Assembly (NCBI GenBank): GCA_949775045.1
Contig: OX459096.1
Span: 47,709,290-47,773,289, forward strand
Direction: 5' to 3'
Source of the DNA: Metridium senile
Taxonomy: Eukaryota > Cnidaria > Anthozoa > Actiniaria > Metridiidae
Length of the DNA: 64,000 bases
Both the position numbers and the translations under genes were made by a program. How positions within the stretch are numbered: position 1 is the stretch's first letter; every line of letters begins with the position of its first letter. Positions 25,482-40,000 of this stretch are shown here, one piece after another. The notes beneath the pieces were generated by a model. That model did no database searches, was not told the origin of the DNA, and saw only the letters and a program-made list of their open reading frames with translations.

Positions 25482-28011
25482 TTTACTTGGTACGTCTACA
25501 AAATAAAATTAGAGAATTCCACATTGAATATTACTATTAGAAATCACGCCTTTTCATTGGCTGACATTATTGATACCTGGATGGGAAATAAAGGAGAAAG
25601 TGTAGCAGAATAAAAATTAAAAAATCTTGCTTCATTAGTTTTGTCTTTTCCTGCACTTTGGGTTTTCTTTTGTGTTTTTCATTGTTTGATTCTGTTTTTA
25701 TTCGCGAAACCGGCCATAAACAAGATTACAGTTTCTGTGACCAAAATTGTTCTATTTCAAAGGTTTTAAACTGAGGAAAAACCTCTACATTATATTAAAT
25801 CAGCCACTATACTAGAATCAGCCAATACACTCAAAAATTCCATGAAGTACTTAAACATCAGTTTAACATTGAACGATTTAGCGTTCTAACATGAATAATG
25901 CAATAAGATGAATCAGCTACACAAATAATTTAGAACGAGTGAAAAGGTCAAAAAAACTTTCCTCAACAATTACTATACTCGAACAAGAAAATATGAACAT
26001 CATAGTTTGGTTTAATTGAATGAAGATAACACATACCTGTTGAATACAGGAAAAGAAATCCCAGACAGAAGAAAGAAAAGGAAACTAAAACACGAAAATG
26101 AAAATATATTAAACCATCCGATCGAGAAACAAATGAAATGAGCCCGCAATGTCAACCACTGACCAAAAAGCATTTAGCCACAGGCAACCCAACCAAGACT
26201 TTATCGCAGTTTCGAAACGTAAGTCATATAATATATTCACATTCATCTCTGTCGCATCATTTATCTCTACTGCACAAAGGTATTGTTAAAAATTCCCTTC
26301 AGAATCCTCTATTTTTCCAGTCACAAAATTAATGACGTAGTTTATCCTGACAAACCTTTATTGCGGGGTTTTCTTTGGGTTCTCTTCTTTTTCTCCTTTT
26401 CTTTACTTTCTGTTTTCGCAGTTCTATTATCAAATGCTCTGTTATGATACACAGCTCGATTAGCTTCATTTTTTTTTACTGGGCCAGACAGAATGGACAA
26501 TAGAACAATAGTACCCCGATGGTCTTTGCGGCCTCACTATAGCCTCGACACCATGACAACACAAATGACCTCCAATCATATCAGATCTCATTCATCATCA
26601 GACCTGCTCACACCTGATACAATATGAATTTTTTTGATAGAAACTGCGAAAATGTACAAACGACAAGGAGCATTCGGTTTCCATATTGAATTGCCTATTC
26701 GTGTTTAGATGGCATGCAGATAGTCTCATTCCATCAATTAGATAAATAAGGATTTACTGACAGGCTTGTGAGCTTGGTTTCCGCAATGTTATTTGGTTTA
26801 GTTGTCGCGCAAGGCAGATCAATATTCTATAGACATTCTCTCTCTCTCTAAAATACCAAATACTTGTTATTAAAACATCCCTGCTTTTAACAACTCAGTA
26901 CCGTACAATATCTGACTCGTCCCCAGTCGTCTACCGCGCCCATTTTCTAGTGTCTAGATCGAAAAGCTTGATGCCTTGCGCGCGCGCGACAGAGAGAGAA
27001 CGACTGGGGACGAGTCAGGTACAATATATCAGAAACAACAAAATACGCTGTATTAATAATTTTATTATTTTTCTATAAGCAGCATTACTTTACTTTAATA
27101 AATAACACGAAATATTTGATTTTATTTTTCTCCTACGCAGACGTCCCTTCCAGTCGTTTAGTAAAGGGGCGATATAGTGGGTGTAGCAGTTTCTCAACCT
27201 CGCCTCCAGGGCCCATGTCTGAAAATTGCGACAGACAAGGCACTGGGACGTGGTTGGCAATGGTACATTTGCTGATAGCGTCATGCATACACTACAAGTA
27301 CCAGAATGCTTTGCCTACTTTTACGAACTACAAGTGTCGATTAATGTATTGTTCTCTGAATAAGAAAGATAGTCATAAAGCATTCTGAACTTGTAGGAAA
27401 ATGACGCCATCGTGAGAATGCTACAGTCAATTTCTCTTCTTCCCCAATCCGCTTTCCTTTATGCTATATACCAAGAAGAACTTGATCTCGACAAAACCCA
27501 AGAGAGTAGGCTGCTGAGATTTAGTGAATGGTTTTTTTTTTTTTTTTTGAGGATTTCAGTGTGTGTATTGTAAGAAACAACAGTGTTATATTTCTTAACG
27601 ACAACGGTTGCGATTTACTTTTCGGACTGTAAGTCTTGCAAAAACTAACTTCACTAATGTCTTCAACTATAATGTTACTAATATGTCTGTGTATATACAA
27701 TTTCAGATGACATTTATAAATAATAATCATAATTAAAAACTATTTTAAAATAATTTACCACAATAAACGATGTATTTCACTTTTACAGAACTTACGTAGA
27801 ATTTGTTTTCCTATATTAGTTGCGTATAGAGCGAAAACACTAAAACCACGAAATAAAAACAACACGATAAATAGTTTTTCAATTTTTGTAGGAAATCTGT
27901 AGAATTGTGAGAGCGAAAACGAACGAGAAAAAAACCGGCAGACCCAATAAGGTTTCTGTAAACAGTGGGTCAAAATACATCGATTTTTGCTTGATATAAC
28001 TTAGTTTCTAG
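25482..28011. other. Intergenic region between OS-9 and CNPY2-like
   Basis: Should hold the OS-9 3' UTR (right end) and the CNPY2-like promoter and 5' UTR (left end). It contains a hairpin MITE with a 9-bp target duplication (26912-27018), and a second repeat-like block at about 27130-27410 whose CCAGAATGCTTTGCC arms recur in inverse form within it. No gene recognised; open frames at 26138, 27116 and 27521 lack family features. Confidence 0.6.
26912..27018. mobile_element. Hairpin MITE with 9-bp target duplication (MULE-like)
   Basis: 107 bp; arms CTGACTCGTCCCCAGTCGT and ACGACTGGGGACGAGTCAG. It is flanked on both sides by GTACAATAT (26903-26911 and 27019-27027), an exact 9-bp target-site duplication. 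That length is typical of Mutator-like transposition. A GCGCGCGCG run lies in the loop. Confidence 0.85.
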
Positions 28012-31000
28012 CTAAAAAATATCTGTGTCGTCAAATACCAACTCTGTATCAGGATCTTCTTCGTCTGACTTAGGCGATGTTTTCATGCCATTATCACTCC
28101 ATACAAGATTGTAATTACTCTCTATTTTGTTCTGTCGTTTTTTCTCGTCTCCTGCTTCGCTACTTCCTCCCTATGTAACGATAAACACAAAAGATTACTT
28201 CATTAAAAAAAAAACAGATAAAAAAAAACAGGCTAACGCTCTGACCACTCGACCATGCTACCTTATTGAGGCAATAAAGCAGCACAGTGTAGGTTTGTAT
28301 TTATATACTAAATGCAATGGTTGTAACTTGTTGTTGACTCAGACACAAGTTGTTACGAGAGTGACAGCGAAAACTTACCAAGGAAAATTGATTCATCGTT
28401 AGAAAGAAGAAGGAAACTTAATCAATTTAACATTTTAAAGACAATTTGCTCATGCATAGATTTTCACTCAAAACCAGCGATTATTACTCACCATTAAATT
28501 GTAAATCATCTTTTTAAACTGTGCAGTTTCTTCTTCACTTAGTATGTCTGTACCCTTCTTCCCGCCAAAGTTTTCTAGAGCGTCACGTGATGTGATGATC
28601 TTCACACGAATTTTACCTACGACATTGAATCAAACAAAGTACTATAACTGACTGGATAAAAGTGTTTAACATAAACTTGATGATTGTAAAGGGATTATGG
28701 ATACATTTTAAATTGTCTGGTTGCCTATCAGAATATTAAATATCTCACTAATAAACCCCACGTTTTAATGCAACTCCTAGGACGGTAGAATATTATCATT
28801 TTTTTCATTATCGTGTAACAACGCTTTTGCAGTTAGTAAAGCTAGTGAAGGCTAGTGAAGGCACATTTCAACGGGATTAAAATAAAAACGACAAGTCAAT
28901 CGTATACTTACCTCCGGGGTTAATTCCAGCATTTTCCAGCTGTTTTTTCACCATTCTTTCCATTTTTTTCGACGCGCTCTTGAGTCTGTCTTCAATTTCA
29001 AGCTCACCCCCAGTTCCTTCAGACAGCTCGTCATCTTTCCCGTCAGTCCATACTGTCTTCCCATCATCCCCTTTGATCTTACTGACACGAACTTTAAAGT
29101 TGTCACTAGTAGGTGTTGTGGTATCAGGAAGAGGTTCTTCAGACTCTGTAGTAATAGTATCATCATTACTTATCATCTTCTTTAGCTTGTCAACTATACT
29201 ACCCAGTCTTTTCTCTGCCTCTCTCTTCAATCTCTTGTTTTCACTTATATCGGAATCTTCATCAAGCACATCAGCGTACTCTTCATCCCTTGCTTTGGCT
29301 TGTCTACTAATTTCCTTCATGTCGCGCATGTCTTTGTCAAGTTGTGCGCTTCGTTGCAGAAGTCTACGAAGGACTAGGTTAGCTTTACCAGCGAGACGGA
29401 AGTATTCACCAGATGTTGTCTTTTTACCGGTGTTATCTCCTGATGCAATGTCGTCGATCTTGGAATGAACTTCTTTGTTTAGCTCCTTAACTGCTTCCAT
29501 ATCGTCTGACAGTGCTCTAAATAGTAGAACAATTTTAATGATTTTATTAATTTAGAGTAAGGAATACCAGAATGAAGTCCATGTAACCATTTTAATATTT
29601 GAAAATATCCCTGGCAAAGAGCATAAATAAGAGGATTGAAACTCTTGTAGTTCCCGCGCGCCATTTGAATTCCCAATTCCCAATTTTGTAACCGGATGCA
29701 GTTTAGTTTTCACCTCACTCTACTCATAGTTAATATTAACTATACTCTATTTTACTTTGCTCTGCTCTGCTCTGCTCTGCTCTGCTCTGCTCTGCTCTGC
29801 TCTGCTCCCGTGCAGCGTGATATTTTAGTAACTGGAAGTTTAATATTCGCCTTACTCTACTATCGAGATTCAAAAAGGGTGTACAGTGTGGAACCCCGCC
29901 TTACAGCCAGCCGCTTAAAACGGCCACCCCGTTATTGCGGCCAGTTTTTTAGGTCCCGACGAAATGCTTGCCGATACATTTTCTATAAAATTTACCCGCT
30001 TAATACGGCCACCCTGTTAATACGGCCACCCTGTTAATACGGCCATTTTGGGCTGTCCCTTCGTTGGCCGGATTAACGGGGTACCACTGTATTGTATACG
30101 GTGTCCTACCTATTTGACTTGTCAAACCGGAGAAGAGAATTCTTGAGTTTCTCCACCATAGTTTTCAAGTAGCCATCATCTGCAGATCCCGGATGGCTGC
30201 CTCTTTCCTCGATCTCGTCAATAAACCTTCTCATCATGTCTACCTCGATATTATAGCGATCTCTGAGTTCGTCAAAGTGGTTTTCAAGTTCACGTTGAAT
30301 TGTTTCCTCTTTTTTCATCAGGACCACATTCTGATGGTCCATTCCCTGCATTATTTTCTGGATATTTGACAATAAACGTCTCTCATTGCTGTTTTTATCC
30401 AATCTGAAAAATACCAAAGCTTGTGTCAATGATATGAATATATGTTCGTGGTATGAACATTATCTGAAAAAAGTAAAGTGTGTATAAATAGGTGCCATGG
30501 CATATGGTGAGAGCACTGGCCTTTCACCACTGTGACCTCGATTCCCGGCTCGGGCGAAAGTGGACATAATTTGTTTGATGTGTGTTCTCTCTAATGCCAA
30601 GAGGGTTTAATTTTTCTCCGGTTTATCTGGTTTTCCTCCCTCCACAAAAATCAATATGTGAGAAGTGATGTGGGCTAAAACATTTAATGTAGGGGTAGTT
30701 GTGAGTGTTAAACCAAGGCACAGTTAACAATAATGAGTGTGCTTATACTCGATATTTACAAGACAAGACTGTATTGGGTGAGAATCCCTGCCATTTGGTG
30801 AATAAGAAACAGGATATTTTACGTCCACTAATATAGAGTTAGAATCGAAAGCAGGCGTGATCTCCTACTTTACGTCCTTATCCGAGAAGACGAGGCACTG
30901 AGAGAGAGTGGAGCATCTTGCCCACAACGTCGCCCTGGCAGGGAATCGAACCTAGACAATTTGGTGCTGACATTAGGCTACTACTTTGCTCGAATACTCA

Positions 31001-34000
31001 ATATGTTCCATAAATGAGTACTCTCTTATGACTATGACGTCATTTTAATATACCAGGACCAAAATGCTTCACGAATGTTTTCCTCTCAATTGAGAGTAAG
31101 CAAAGCATTATGGTACTGGTAGTATATGACGCTACAATGCAGATGGCATATTAACAAGAATACGTTACTAGTACATTATGCGAATTTCATGCCATATCGC
31201 CAAAAGTAGGAAATATTTTCTATTTTGTCGCATGCAATTCAGTTATAGTTGGAATGTAGTTTATTCGACGTTGCAAAGAAAATAGTGCATAAGACATTTT
31301 AAATTATACCCTGGCTTACTTTACAATTCATAACTTTGCTTTCTTCAAAGCAAAGTTGGGTAACAATGCCACACCAGTAGTGAGGCGAAAGACATGATAC
31401 AACCTTTCCGAGAGAGTTTGTCACCCATGAAAAGCACACAAAATAATAATAATAATAATAATAATAATAAAGCTTTATTAATTCTTGAATGGCAAATAAA
31501 ATTTGAAAAACTCAAGATTACAAGAAATAAGGTTTAAATATATACTACAATAAGAAGGCTAATTATTTACATTTATAAAAGTGACTATTAAAAAGTGAGA
31601 AATTATGTACATTATTTGGAATCTAAAATCACTTGTCATGGAGAAGCATCCCATTTTTTAATGGCGTATGGGATAAAACTGTTTTGGAAACGTTTTGTTC
31701 TACATTTTAAAAGAGGAATTTTCCTTGGGTTCCGTAGAGAATAAACTGATTCTGATATCTTAGGTAAAATGTCGTAAAGTTTGTCATCAGGACGTCTTAT
31801 GGTTTTATAAAAGTGGCGCAAAGGATCATGGATCAGTTCAAAAACTAAATGTGCATTCGGTACTCCTTTTTTGTTGTCTAATAAGTCAAAACGGCTATTT
31901 CTCAATAACACATTGACAAGTGTATATAGAAATATAAAATATGGTCATGAAATCCCTACGTTCTAGTAAAGTATACATAGGTTATCCATAATCCCCTGCG
32001 CTACTAGCTTATAGGCTTTTCACTTCATGGGTGGCAAAGTTTCTCGGAAAGGGAGTAAAAATGCGCGTATGCAACATGATGTCATTGTCACTGTGCTTTT
32101 GACGGGAAATGAGCATCATACTTACTTTCCATCTTTCTCCATCTGTTCAACTGATTTCTTAACGTTTTCTAGTTTACTGTCTACATCTTCTTTCATTCCT
32201 TCCATGGTAGGAGGTACTTCTGTCTTTGCTTTATCATCCTTCTCTTTCTTGTCATCTTGTTTCGCATCGTTGGTCTTGGAACTTTTTCCACCTAACATGG
32301 CTTTCACTCTATTTTCAAGTTCTGCTCCAACAATAATACAGCGAAAAAAGTAAAGTTAGAATATTATAGTGAAATAATTCACACGAAGGAAAAACATAAC
32401 AAAGATTGTAAATATGTTTCTGATGATGGATAGCGGACGCTATCCAAAATATCAAACTAAAAACTTCTTGTTATACACTTTATTATCGCAAAGATTGTTT
32501 GTAACAGGCATGTATAAAGCGTTATTGGTTTGAGCCACTACGGTAAACAGTTTATATGTACGTGGGCGCTTTGTTCTCTTTAGTTTGCTTACGCATTTTT
32601 GCCTCAGTGAATCCTCGTCTACTGGGACAACCGGCTGTGGGCTTGTGAATAAAGTGTCTCAAAATAATATCTTGTGCACATAAACACTTAGGGGTGAACC
32701 ATTAGATTTTTTAGGGGGGGGGGGGACAATTTGTTTTGTAGGATATTTTTTTCCCATTCTACGTATGTGCAGGAATTTTTTTTTCAACTTGCACGAATAT
32801 TTTTTTGTCATTGTTGCTGTGCACGATTTTTCTTTTTTTTTTTTCTTTTTTTTTCTTTAATGCTGTGCTCGCTTAGATGCAGAGGTGCACTACTCACCAT
32901 TTGGGTCGACGCCCATGCCTTTTAACTGTTTCCTAACAACACTCCTTAACTGATTTCTTGCTTGATCCAATGCATCTTTCCATTCTTCCTCGAGGGTTTT
33001 CTTCTTCTTCTTCTTCTTCTTCTTGTTATCTTCTTTATTATCGTCTTTCTCTTCTTCCTCGGGGCTTTTATTTGCTTTCTTTTCCTTGTTTTCGCCTTTG
33101 TTTTCCTCAATAGATGATTCAGCGTGTCTTTTCTCTTCTCCAGTCCTTGTTTCCTTGTCAGAAACAGTTGCAAGTGCTTCGAAGATTTTTTCAAATGGAA
33201 AAGTACTTTTGTCTAGCTCTGATTTTTTCTTATCTTTATTAGATGGTTGTTGTTTTTTATCAGTGCTGTCTTTTGTCTGGGCTTCAGTTTCTTCATTGTT
33301 CTCGATAATATCAACTACAGTTTTTCTGTAATGAAATAATGGCGAGGAGAACATAAAGGATTCGAAAGAAGGAAATATTGGGAAGTTTAGCAATAGATAA
33401 AATATAACATGTACATTGAACGAAGAAAGAAATGAAGATGAAGGAAAGAAAGAACGAACAAAAAGGACCAGAACAAGGAAAGGAATAACAACAATGACAA
33501 CAAAAATAGCAATAACCATACAATAGCAATAATAAAAATACAATAACAATAACAATAACAACAAAAAAGCAATAATAAAAATTCAATAGCAAAAGCAATA
33601 ACAACACAATAGCAATAATAAAAATACAATAACAATAACAACGACACAATAATAACAATACAATAGCAATAATAACAATACAATAGCAATAACAATGACA
33701 CAATAATAACAATACAATAGCAATAACAACGACACAAAAATAACAATGACACAATAATAAAAATACAATAACAATGACACAGTAATAACAATACAATAGC
33801 AATAACAACGACACAATAATAACAATACAATAGCAATAATAAAAATACAATAGCAATAACAACAATACAATAATAGCAATACAATAGCAATAACAATGAC
33901 ACAATAATAACAATACAATAGCAATAACAACGACACAATAATAGCAATAGAATAGCAATAATAACAATACAATAGCAATAACAATGACACAATAATAACA

Positions 34001-37000
34001 ATACAATAGCAATAACAACGACACAATAATAGCAATAGAATAGCAATAATAACAATACAATAGCAATAACAATGACACAATAATAACAATACAATAGCAA
34101 TAACAATGACACAATAATAAAAATACAATAGCAATAATAACAATACAATAGCAATAACAATGACACAATAATAACAATACAATAGCAATAATAATGACAC
34201 AATAATAACAATACAATAGCAATAACAATGACACAATAATAACAATACAATAGCAATAACAATGACACAATAATAACAATGACACAATAATAACAATACA
34301 ATAGCAATAACAATGACACAATAATAAAAATACAATAGCAATAACAACAATACAATAGCAATAGCAATAACAACGACACAATAATAACAATACAATAGCA
34401 ATAATAACAATACAATAACAATAACAATGACACAATAACAATAATAACAATACAATAGCAATAATAACAATAATAACAATACAATAGCAATAACAACAAT
34501 AATAACAATACAATACAATAGCAATAACAATGACACAATAACAATACAATTGCAATAACAATGACACAATAACAATACAATTGCAATAACAATGACACAA
34601 TAACAATACAATAGCAAAAGCAAAAGCAATAACAATAATTATAACATAGCAATAATTAAATAACAATGCATTCTTACTTGGCTTTCTTACGATCTTCCAT
34701 ATAATAACGACTAGTAATAGTGACAGCGGCATCTTCTTTGTTTACTTTTCCTTCTTCATCTACTTTTCTGTTCTTTACTATGTCCATACGGTTAACTCTC
34801 AATGTCTTTTCATCAATATCTGTATTTAGAAGTGTTTGATCCTCGTTTTCTACAATCTGATCCCATGGCCACACTTCGCTGCGGGATGGTTTGCGTTTTT
34901 TAGGTTTTGGTGCATCTATATAGTCGTCATCATATTCATCATCAACTGCCTGCATTTTTCGAATCTTGTCTGCTATAGCTCTTGCTTTTGCTTTCTTTTC
35001 AATCTCTGTATAAAAATAAAATAACAAATGAAATGTTAAATACGGAAATTTTATCTCGGCTCAGACATTCAATATATGCATGTTGACATTGGCAAATGTT
35101 ATTTAAGTTTGTACTGATTCATTTATAACAGGTTCCCATTTAAATCTGTACATGTAAATTTTGTTGATGTGTGCTAAACACACAGATCAACCAATCAGAG
35201 AAGTTCACTTCATAAATAATATACTCTGATTGGTTGATCTGTGTGTTTAGCACACATCAACACAATTTGCATAAGTACAGATTTAAATGGGAAAGTACAG
35301 ATTTAAATGGGAACCTGTTTTATTGAGCTTTAAATAGAGAATAGTAAGTAAAGTGGAAGTGATTGTGAGCATGCCTCAAAGTAGCCTCCTATGCAGCCGC
35401 TCCTTTGTATCGTCACACAATACGAGTCTCCCCACGGAGCGGCAGACGCTCCGTGGGGAGACTCGTATTGCGTGACGATGCAAAAGAGCGGCTGCATAGG
35501 AGGATAGCCTCAAAGAAGAGCTGCAATGGTGAGTTGTTGTTATAAAAATTAGCATTAGTGGGCTTTCATTTATTAGTGTATGGGGGGGTCGGCTATATTG
35601 AAGGGGGTTACATTATTCTCGGAAGCTATATAGGGGGGTTGTTACAAATTGTATACTGTTTTATAGGGGTTTAGTAAAATCTGCACGAAATATAGAAAGG
35701 TGGTTGGGTAATATTTGGAAAAGGCGACCACCCTATACGACCACCCTATACACTAATGTAGGAAAGCCTCCTTATATAAGTTAGGAAAAACTTATAAACT
35801 TATACACTTGCCTAATGCTTCTAAATACTTCTGGTATCGTTCTTCAGGCAGAGCTGGTGAACACGTGATAGGGAGTGGTTTCTGATTGGCAGCAGGTTTG
35901 AATAGGGGATGTTTACATAGTTTATCTGTATGTATTTCCATGGCATAAGTACAAGAAGAAGGCTCATTGACCATAGTAATGTGATCCCTTGTATCAACTT
36001 CACACTTGAACTAAAACAGATTGGAAAAGTTAAATGGGAATGGATGAACTAAAAGAGATTGGAAAAGTTAAATGGGAATGAATGAACTAAAACAGATTGG
36101 AAAAGTTAAATGGGAATGAATGAACTAAAACAAATTGGAAAAGTTAAATGGGAATGGATGAACTAAAAGAGATTGGAAAAGTTAAATGGGAATGAATGAA
36201 CTAAAACAGATTAGAAAAGTTAAATGGGAATGAATGAACTAAAACAGATTGGAAAAGTTAAATGGGAATGAATGAACTAAAACAGATTGGAAAAGTTAAA
36301 TGGGAATGGATGAACTAAAACAGATTGGAAAAGTTAAATGGGAATGGATGAACTAAAACAGATTGGAAAAGTTAAATGGGAATGAATGAACTAAAACAGA
36401 TTAGAAAAGTTAAATGGGAATGAATGAACTAAAACAGATTGGAAAAGTTAAATGGGAATGGATGAACTAAAACAGATTGGAAAAGTTAAATGGGAATGAA
36501 TGAACTAAAACAGATTGGAAAAGTTAAATGGGAATGAATGAACTAAAACAGATTGGAAAAGTTAAATGGGAATGGATGAACTAAAACAGATTGGAAAAGT
36601 TAAATGGGAATGAATGAACTAAAACAGATTGGAAAAGTTAAATGGGAATGAATGAACTAAAACAGATTGGAAAAGTTAAATGGGAATGAATGAACTAAAA
36701 CAGATTGGAAAAGTTAAATGGGAATGAATGAACTAAAACAGATTGGAAAAGTTAAATGGGAATGAATGAACTAAAACAGATTGGAAAAGTTAAATGGGAA
36801 TGAATGAACTAAAACAGATTGGAAAAGTTAAATGGGAATGAATGAACTAAAACAGATTGGAAAAGTTAAATGGGAATGGATGAACTAAAACAGATTGGAA
36901 AAGTTAAATGGGAATGAATGAACTAAAACAGATTGGAAAAGTTAAATGGGAATGAATGAACTAAAACAGATTGGAAAAGTTAAATGGGAATGAATGAACT

Positions 37001-40000
37001 AAAACAGATTGGAAAAGTTAAATGGGAATGAATGAACTAAAACAGATTGGAAAAGTTAAATGGGAATGAATGAACTAAAACAGATTGGAAAAGTTAAATG
37101 GGAATGAATGAACTAAAACAGATTGGAAAAGTTAAATGGGAATGAATGAACTAAAACAGATTGGAAAAGTTAAATGGGAATGAATGAACTAAAACAGATT
37201 GGAAAAGTTAAATGGGAATGGATGAACTAAAACAGATTGGAAAAGTTAAATGGGAATGAATGAACTAAAACAGATTGGAAAAGTTAAATGGGAATGAATG
37301 AACTAAAACAGATTGGAAAAGTTAAATGGGAATGGATGAACTAAAACAGATTGGAAAAGTTAAATGGGAATGAATGAACTAAAACAGATTGGAAAAGTTA
37401 AATGGGAATGGATGAACTAAAACAGATTGGAAAAGTTAAATGGGAATGGATGAACTAAAACAGATTGGAAAAGTTAAATGGGAATGAATGAACTAAAACA
37501 GGAAGTTAATAGATTACATACTTTAACTTCTGTTGTTCTCTGAGCTCCATTCAAATCACAGGTTGTGCCATTTTCAAAGAACTGTGAATGAAATCGTTTA
37601 GAGCTGTTCTTTGAATAAGGAAGCTAGGAAAAAAAGATGTTTGTTAGTGAGTAGATTGAAAGGACATCTTAGTGTCTTATTTTCTTACATTTTTCAGATT
37701 CTTACTTTCTACTCTCCTTGCTCCCTCTTGCTTTTCCCTTCTAATTTATCTATTTGCTTTGCAGTTTTTAAGTCAGAGTAAAATTAAATGTGTTTATAAT
37801 TAAAATGATAAAAGTCAATTTTTATGTTATATAGTCTCACAGCCACTTTTAGTGATTGGACTCACTGTGTAAAAATGGATGCGAGGGAGACTAAGTGTCC
37901 TAGTATTGGTATATGTCTTTTATTGATATTTACATCTCATTGCTTTTTTCTTTTTAATTTCTAACTTAACAAGTTTTTAAACAACATTGGTTGTGGGGAA
38001 GTGGTGAAATGGCAAGATATCTCAACTCTTTTGGTCCAAGATTGTAGGTTAAAAGGATTCCTGCTAAGGAATGACTTAAGAGGCTAGAAGAAATTGGTGG
38101 TAGCATATAAATTGCAAAATATAGATTAGGGTTGTATATGTATAACAATAGTAAATTATGACTTGTGAAGGTTACCTCAACTTCTTCTTTATCCCATTCT
38201 GTTTGTGAACTATATAAACCCAATGATATCTTATTGCCAACCACTGAACTACCTATTGATCAATGTATTATCATCATGATTATTAATTAATCAACAATGA
38301 CTATTTACTGATGGCAAAGTGGATACCAAGAAACAATTACTGTGCGACCGTACCGTAGTCACTTACAAAAACTTTTGATTAATTTTTGACATTATTTTGA
38401 CTTTTTTTCCATCTCAATCGGACCAATCAGGTACAAGTTTGTATCGAGAGGCGGAGTTTATATCTAGAGGCGGAGACTTTAGATAACATCCACGTGCCAC
38501 TTATTACTAAACAAATAAGAGGGAAAAGTCCCCATGGCTAACAAAGGAGATAACACAGAAAATACGCCAAAGAGATTATCTGAAGAGGAAAGCAATTTCC
38601 TCTAACAATAATTCTCTTTGGTCAAAATATAAAAAACTAAAGAATCAAACAAATAATGCCATCAAGCTAGCCAAAAAGCATTATTGTACTGAAAATTTAG
38701 AAAAGAACAAATCAAGAAACATGGAAACTAATTAACAAGTTATCCTCACGTAATACGAATAAATCTTCCATTGTTTCTGAACTCAAGATAGATAACGAAA
38801 CTATAACTTCATCAACTGAGATAGCTAACAAATTCAATGAATATTTCACAAAAATAGGTGCAACTTTGGCAGACTCTCTAGATCAAAGTACTATTCAACC
38901 TGAATCATACTTAAATTATCCACTGACAAAATTTTCTCCATAAAACCACCAAGTATTGAAACTGTGTCTAAATTACTAAGTGGCTTAAATGAAAGAAAAG
39001 CAGTTGGCCCTGATAATATACCTAACAGACTGCTAAAGATATCATCTAACATCATAGCACCTTCATTAACATCAATTTTTCATAGGTCCATTGAAACAGC
39101 TGTTTTTCCAACTGAATGGAAACAAGCCAAAGTTACGCCTATATATAAAAAAGGGGGAAAATGCGACCCTGGGAATTATAGACCAATATCCGTAATCTCC
39201 TCAATATCAAAAATATACGAAAAAATTATTTACGACCAATTGTTTAGCTATTTCTGAATCAGTAACAACAACCTTCTCACGAATTGTCAATCGGGTTTCC
39301 GTACATTACACAGTACTGTGACTGCTCTTTTAGAGACTACAAATGACTGGTCAGTTAACATAGATAAAGGTATGCTTAATGGTGTTATCTTTATAGACCT
39401 ACAAAAAGCATTCGACACGATTGACCATAAAATTCTTTTGATGAAACTTGAGCAATATGGTCTAGACGAATGCTCACTCAAATGGTTTAATTCTTATTTG
39501 AGCAGTCGTACACAGAGCTGTAATGTCAACGGAAATCTATCGACTCCATGTGCAGTAAGCTACGGAATACCGCAAGGCAGTAACCTCAGCCCACTCCTTT
39601 TTCTAATATACATAAATGATTTGCCAAATTGTTTATCTAATGCGTCACCAAGAATGTTTGCAGATGACACAAACATCACGTTATCTGTAGAGTCTATATC
39701 CTAATTAGAAAAAGGGGTTAACGATGAATTATGCAACATACATCTCTGGCTTATTGCAAATAAACTTAGTTTAAATGTAACTAAGATTGAGTTTATGATA
39801 ATAGGATCACGCCAAAAGCTTACTGCACATAGCAATGAAACTATAGATATTAAATTAAATAATAACGATATTAAGCAAGTAGATAAGGCTAAATCACTAG
39901 GTGTTACTAACAATAGACAATCAGCTTTCCTGGACCTAACATGTTGGGGAAATCTCTAAGAAATAGCTTCGGCAATTGGAGCTCTCAAATGTGTTCGCCA

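Noticed and set aside
28980..29468. 162-codon Ser-rich plus-strand frame
   Set aside because: Exact antisense shadow of the large OS-9 exon 28912-29516, which fits the family and joins in phase.
33311..34732. Very long minus-strand open frames (473, 421 and 350 codons) rich in Leu, Tyr, Cys, Ile
   Set aside because: They translate the AATAAC/AATGACAC satellite in three frames at once, inside an OS-9 intron flanked by verified exons. No signal of selection on one frame.
36008..37500. Regular 38-bp repeats as a possible CRISPR array
   Set aside because: Units abut with no unique spacers, and the setting is an animal intron.
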